From NCBI RefSeq assembly GCF_040096185.1, contig NZ_JBBMFF010000208.1, positions 1 to 32,603 on the forward strand: a DNA stretch of 32,603 bases, given 5' to 3'. The position numbers and the translations under genes were made by a program. Shown here in pieces: positions 29,571 through 32,603 of this stretch. The DNA is from JAZOXB01 sp040096185 (GTDB taxonomy: Bacteria > Bacillota > Clostridia > Oscillospirales > Oscillospiraceae). Numbering within the stretch: position 1 is the first letter of the stretch; each line of letters opens with the position of its first letter. The notes beneath the pieces were generated by a model. That model was not told where the DNA came from and did not search any database. It worked only from the letters and a program-made list of their open reading frames with translations.

Positions 29571-31511
29571 ATGAAAACACTTAGCATCGATATTGAGACA
29601 TTCTCCTCCGAGAACCTCACCAAATGCGGCGTGTACCGCTATGCCGAAACCCCGGACTTTGAGGTGCTGCTCTTCGGCTATTCGGCGGACGGCGCACCGG
29701 TGCAGGTCGTGGATCTGACTGCCGGAGAAACGCTTCCTGCCGATGTCCGCTCTGCGCTGACCGACCCTGCCGTGACCAAATGGGCATTCAATGCACAATT
29801 CGAGCGTGTGTGTCTGTCCCGCTATCTTGGATACCCAACCGGACAATATCTCGACCCGTCCTCCTGGCACTGCACGATGGTCTGGGCGGCAACGCTGGGT
29901 CTGCCGCTTTCGCTGGAAGGCGTCGGTGCCGTGCTGGGTCTGGAAAAGCAGAAGCTCAAAGAAGGCAAAGACCTCATCCGGTATTTCTGCACCCCGGCAA
30001 AAGCAAGGGACGGTTCGCTTATTCGACATTATCCGACAGATGCTCCGGAGAAATGGTCGCTGTTCAAAGCCTACAACCTCCGGGATGTGGAAACGGAAAT
30101 GTCCATTCAGCAGAAGCTCTCCAAGTTCCCGGTCACGGAATCCGAGTGGCGCAACTACACCCTCGACCAGCAGATCAACGACCGGGGCATCATGCTTGAC
30201 CGCACCCTTGTCACCCAGGCGATTCGCTGCGATGAACGCTTCAAGCGGACGCACATGGAGCAGGCCCGCTCGGTGACCGGCTTGGATAACCCCAACAGTC
30301 CGGTGCAGCTCAAGGCGTGGCTTGCCGAAAAAGGCGTGGAGGCAGATTCGCTCTCCAAAGCCGCCGTGGCAGATATGCTCGAAAAGGCAGACGGAGAAAT
30401 CGAACTTGCCCTCTCCCTGCGGCAGGAGCTTGCCAAGAGCAGCGTCAAGAAATACACCGCCATGCAGACGGTAGTCGGCTCGGATAACCGTGCCAGAGGG
30501 CTTATCCAGTTTTACGGGGCCAATCGCACCGGACGCTATGCCGGTCGGCTCATCCAGGTGCAGAACCTGCCGCAGAACCATCTGCCGGATCTGGACACCG
30601 CACGGGCGCTGGTCCGCAGCGGCAATACGGACGCCGTGGAAATGCTCTATGACTCCGTACCGCTGGTACTGTCCGAGCTTATCCGCACCGCCTTTGTGCC
30701 GAAACCCGGCTGCCGCTTTTATGTGGCAGACTTCTCCGCCATCGAGGCGAGGGTCATCGCATGGATCGCTGGGGAGCATTGGCGGCAGGAGGTTTTTGCA
30801 AAGGGCGGCGACATTTACTGCGCTTCCGCTTCGCAGATGTTCCATGTCCCCGTAGAAAAGCACGGCGTGAACGGGCATCTGCGGCAGAAAGGCAAAATTG
30901 CCGAACTGGCTCTTGGCTACGGTGGCTCCGTGGGTGCGCTGAAAGCAATGGGCGCACTGAACTACGGTTTGCAGGAAGAAGAACTGAAACCGCTGGTGGA
31001 TGCCTGGCGTCTGTCCAACCCCCACATCACAAAGTTCTGGTGGGATGTGGACAAAGCAGCTTCCACCTGCGTCCGAGAGCGAACTGCCACAGAAACACAC
31101 GGCATTCGCTTCTATTATCAGAGCGGCATGATGTTCGTGGTGCTGCCTTCCGGCAGACGGCTCGTGTATGTGAAGCCGAAAATGGGTCTGAACCGCTTCG
31201 GCAATGAGTCCGTGACCTATGAAGGTGTCGGCGAACAGAAAAAGTGGCTGCGGCTGGAAAGCTACGGACCCAAGTTCGTGGAGAACATCGTCCAGGCAAC
31301 GGCAAGGGACATTCTTGCGGAAGCTATGCTCCGGCTGAATGCTGCCGGGTACCGCATCGTCATGCACGTCCACGATGAAGCGGTCATCGAAGCACCGCCG
31401 GATACTTCTTTGGAGAATATCTGCTCCGTCATGGGGCAAACGCCCGCTTGGGCATCGGGGCTGCTGCTCCGAGCAGATGGCTATGTCTGCGATTTTTATA
31501 AGAAAGACTGA
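29571..31511 (+). CDS. Phage-type family A DNA polymerase (polymerase I-like)
   Basis: 646 residues from the ATG at 29571, which has AAGGA six bases upstream; an ATG two codons earlier lies on the ribosome site itself. The exonuclease domain (about 1-200) keeps DIET at 7-10, FNAQFE and YNLRDVETE. The polymerase domain has motif A DFSAIEARVIAWIAG (about 387), motif B KGKIAELALGYGG (about 440) and motif C VHDEA (about 600). The FEN domain of bacterial PolI is absent, as in phage enzymes. It should copy the element's DNA together with the following primase/VapE-like protein. Confidence 0.93.
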   Translation: MKTLSIDIETFSSENLTKCGVYRYAETPDFEVLLFGYSADGAPVQVVDLTAGETLPADVRSALTDPAVTKWAFNAQFERVCLSRYLGYPTGQYLDPSSWHCTMVWAATLGLPLSLEGVGAVLGLEKQKLKEGKDLIRYFCTPAKARDGSLIRHYPTDAPEKWSLFKAYNLRDVETEMSIQQKLSKFPVTESEWRNYTLDQQINDRGIMLDRTLVTQAIRCDERFKRTHMEQARSVTGLDNPNSPVQLKAWLAEKGVEADSLSKAAVADMLEKADGEIELALSLRQELAKSSVKKYTAMQTVVGSDNRARGLIQFYGANRTGRYAGRLIQVQNLPQNHLPDLDTARALVRSGNTDAVEMLYDSVPLVLSELIRTAFVPKPGCRFYVADFSAIEARVIAWIAGEHWRQEVFAKGGDIYCASASQMFHVPVEKHGVNGHLRQKGKIAELALGYGGSVGALKAMGALNYGLQEEELKPLVDAWRLSNPHITKFWWDVDKAASTCVRERTATETHGIRFYYQSGMMFVVLPSGRRLVYVKPKMGLNRFGNESVTYEGVGEQKKWLRLESYGPKFVENIVQATARDILAEAMLRLNAAGYRIVMHVHDEAVIEAPPDTSLENICSVMGQTPAWASGLLLRADGYVCDFYKKD

Positions 31512-31521
31512 GGTGGCCCAA

Positions 31522-31947
31522 ATGGGAGTCAATAAATTTAATTGCGAGGGGTATTACGACCCCACTGCCTACGAGGCACTGACGAAGATCGAGCAGGAAG
31601 CCAAGGCACTTCGAGCCTTCCGTCCTGTGGTGTATATCTGTTCTCCGCTGGCTGGGGATATGGTGAAGAACCAGGAGAACGCCCGTACTTACTGCCGCTT
31701 CGCCGTGGAAGCCGGGTGCGTACCCATCGCACCGCACATCTATTTCACCCAATTCATGAATGACAATGACCGCAGGGAGCGTGACCTGGCACTGTTCATG
31801 GACATCGTCCTGCTCTCCAAATGCGCCGAGCTGTGGGTGTTCGGAGAGAAAATCACCAGCGGCATGAGCATTGAGATCGAGAAGGCCAAGCGGAAAGGTC
31901 AGCTTATCCGCTACTTTACCGAAACCTGTGAGGAGGTACACAGATGA
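31522..31947 (+). CDS. DUF4406 protein (nucleoside deoxyribosyltransferase-like fold)
   Basis: 141 residues from ATG 31522 (GAGGTGGCCCAA upstream). Marks of the DUF4406/YtoQ-like Rossmann family: VVYICSPLAGDMVKNQENARTYCRFAVEAGCVPIAPHIYFTQFMND and AELWVFGEKITSGMSIEIEKAKRKG. Such proteins are common beside phage replication genes and may act on nucleotides; the substrate is unknown. Its stop overlaps the next start in ATGA. Confidence 0.82.
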   Translation: MGVNKFNCEGYYDPTAYEALTKIEQEAKALRAFRPVVYICSPLAGDMVKNQENARTYCRFAVEAGCVPIAPHIYFTQFMNDNDRRERDLALFMDIVLLSKCAELWVFGEKITSGMSIEIEKAKRKGQLIRYFTETCEEVHR

Positions 31948-32603
31948 AGATCGCAGTCGGCAATAGCCGCATGGATAAAAAGTGGAAGAATCAGGACATC
32001 TCCTGGGCGGATCTCTGCGCCCGCTGCGGCAGCACCATCCGCACCACGGAAACGGTCGAAGAATACCGCAAGCTGAAAAAGGGTCAGCAGGACGACATCA
32101 AGGATGTGGGCGGTTTTGTCGGAGGGCATCTCCGGGAAGGTCGCCGCAAAAACGGCATGGTGCTGTGCCGCTCTCTGCTTACCTTGGATATGGACTACGG
32201 CACCCCGGATATCTGGGATGAAATTACGCTGTTCTACGATTTCAAGTGCTGCGTCTATTCCACCCATAAACACACGCCGGAGCATCCCCGCCTTCGTTTG
32301 CTCATTCCGCTGAAACGGGAGATCAGCGAGGAGGAATATCCGGCAGTCGCCCGCATGGTGGCAAAGGAGATCGGCATTGACCTCTTTGACGATACCACCT
32401 ACGAGGCATCCCGGCTCATGTATTGGCCTTCCACCTCCGCCAACGGCGAGTTTTTCTACAAGGTGCAGGACGGCGCAGAGCTTGACCCGGATAAATACCT
32501 TTCTCGTTACGACGATTGGCACGATGCCTCCACCTGGCCGGTATCCAGCCGTCAGTCCGAGGTGGTTCGCCGCACTATCGCCGAGCAGGCAAATCCGCTG
32601 ACC
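31944..32603 (+). CDS. Primase-like/VapE-family replication protein (N-terminal part, cut by window end)
   Basis: 220 residues are visible and the frame is open at the window end. The ATG overlaps the previous stop (ATGA), with AGGAGG upstream. The visible part resembles an archaeo-eukaryotic primase-like domain: LLTLDMDYGTP (D-x-D, about 89-93), YSTHKHTPEHPRLRLLIPL (about 116-134) and TYEASRLMYWPSTSANGEFF. In phage elements this domain is followed by a VapE/P-loop helicase half, expected beyond the window. It would prime replication for the polymerase upstream. It comes last in the visible operon and may be related to the C-terminal remnant at 17348-17647. Confidence 0.78.
   Translation, partial: MKIAVGNSRMDKKWKNQDISWADLCARCGSTIRTTETVEEYRKLKKGQQDDIKDVGGFVGGHLREGRRKNGMVLCRSLLTLDMDYGTPDIWDEITLFYDFKCCVYSTHKHTPEHPRLRLLIPLKREISEEEYPAVARMVAKEIGIDLFDDTTYEASRLMYWPSTSANGEFFYKVQDGAELDPDKYLSRYDDWHDASTWPVSSRQSEVVRRTIAEQANPLT

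Noticed and set aside
29496..31532. 678-codon minus-strand reading frame
   Set aside because: Antisense of the DNA polymerase, which has all three polymerase motifs and a ribosome site.

Overview
The window looks like a spore-forming, GC-rich Clostridia genome, most likely of the Oscillospiraceae type. The evidence is the sporulation genes yqfC, yqfD and ylbJ, a Firmicutes-type LexA box, strong AGGAGG ribosome binding sites and an SLH-anchored surface protein. The genus cannot be fixed from sequence reading alone.

Left part, 1-13733, is core chromosome. It holds phoH (cut by the window edge), yqfD and yqfC on the minus strand, then ylbJ and a small cysteine-rich protein on the plus strand. 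A large minus-strand leucine-rich-repeat plus SLH protein (3966-7571) faces a divergent regulator with two N-terminal HTH segments (7856-9592). A DNA polymerase IV operon (9730-11270, minus) has a clean SOS box inside its promoter. A HAD hydrolase, smpB, a cyclophilin and ssrA (tmRNA) follow, so both trans-translation partners lie close together.

From the 3' end of ssrA rightwards the DNA is accessory and mosaic. First come a terminator, four tandem 20-bp repeats and an HsdS fragment joined in frame to a tyrosine recombinase. An opposed hsdS follows, and it shares a 51-bp inverted repeat with that fragment. hsdM lacks its 5' part. Beyond it lie the C-terminal remnants of an apparent replication protein and of a large serine recombinase, an ECF sigma/anti-sigma pair, and a second serine recombinase missing its catalytic N-terminus.

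From about 21.1 kb to the right edge is a better preserved mobile-element module. A minus-strand operon (XRE repressor, ImmA-type metalloprotease, a small protein, a protein with an R-x4-H motif) faces a Y-family DNA polymerase. The control region between them carries five exact copies of a 9-bp motif and two overlapping opposed promoters. A second XRE plus ImmA pair follows and is bracketed by two copies of a GTTAGCAA palindrome. A phage-type replication operon completes the window: sigma-like protein, small proteins, DUF2800 Cas4-like nuclease, DUF2815 ssDNA-binding-like protein, family A DNA polymerase, DUF4406 protein, and a primase/VapE-like protein cut by the window end.

The common theme of the right part is damage- or protease-controlled gene switching in a mobile element. 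The host polymerase IV appears to be under LexA, whereas the element's own Y-family polymerase appears to be under an ImmR/ImmA-like switch.
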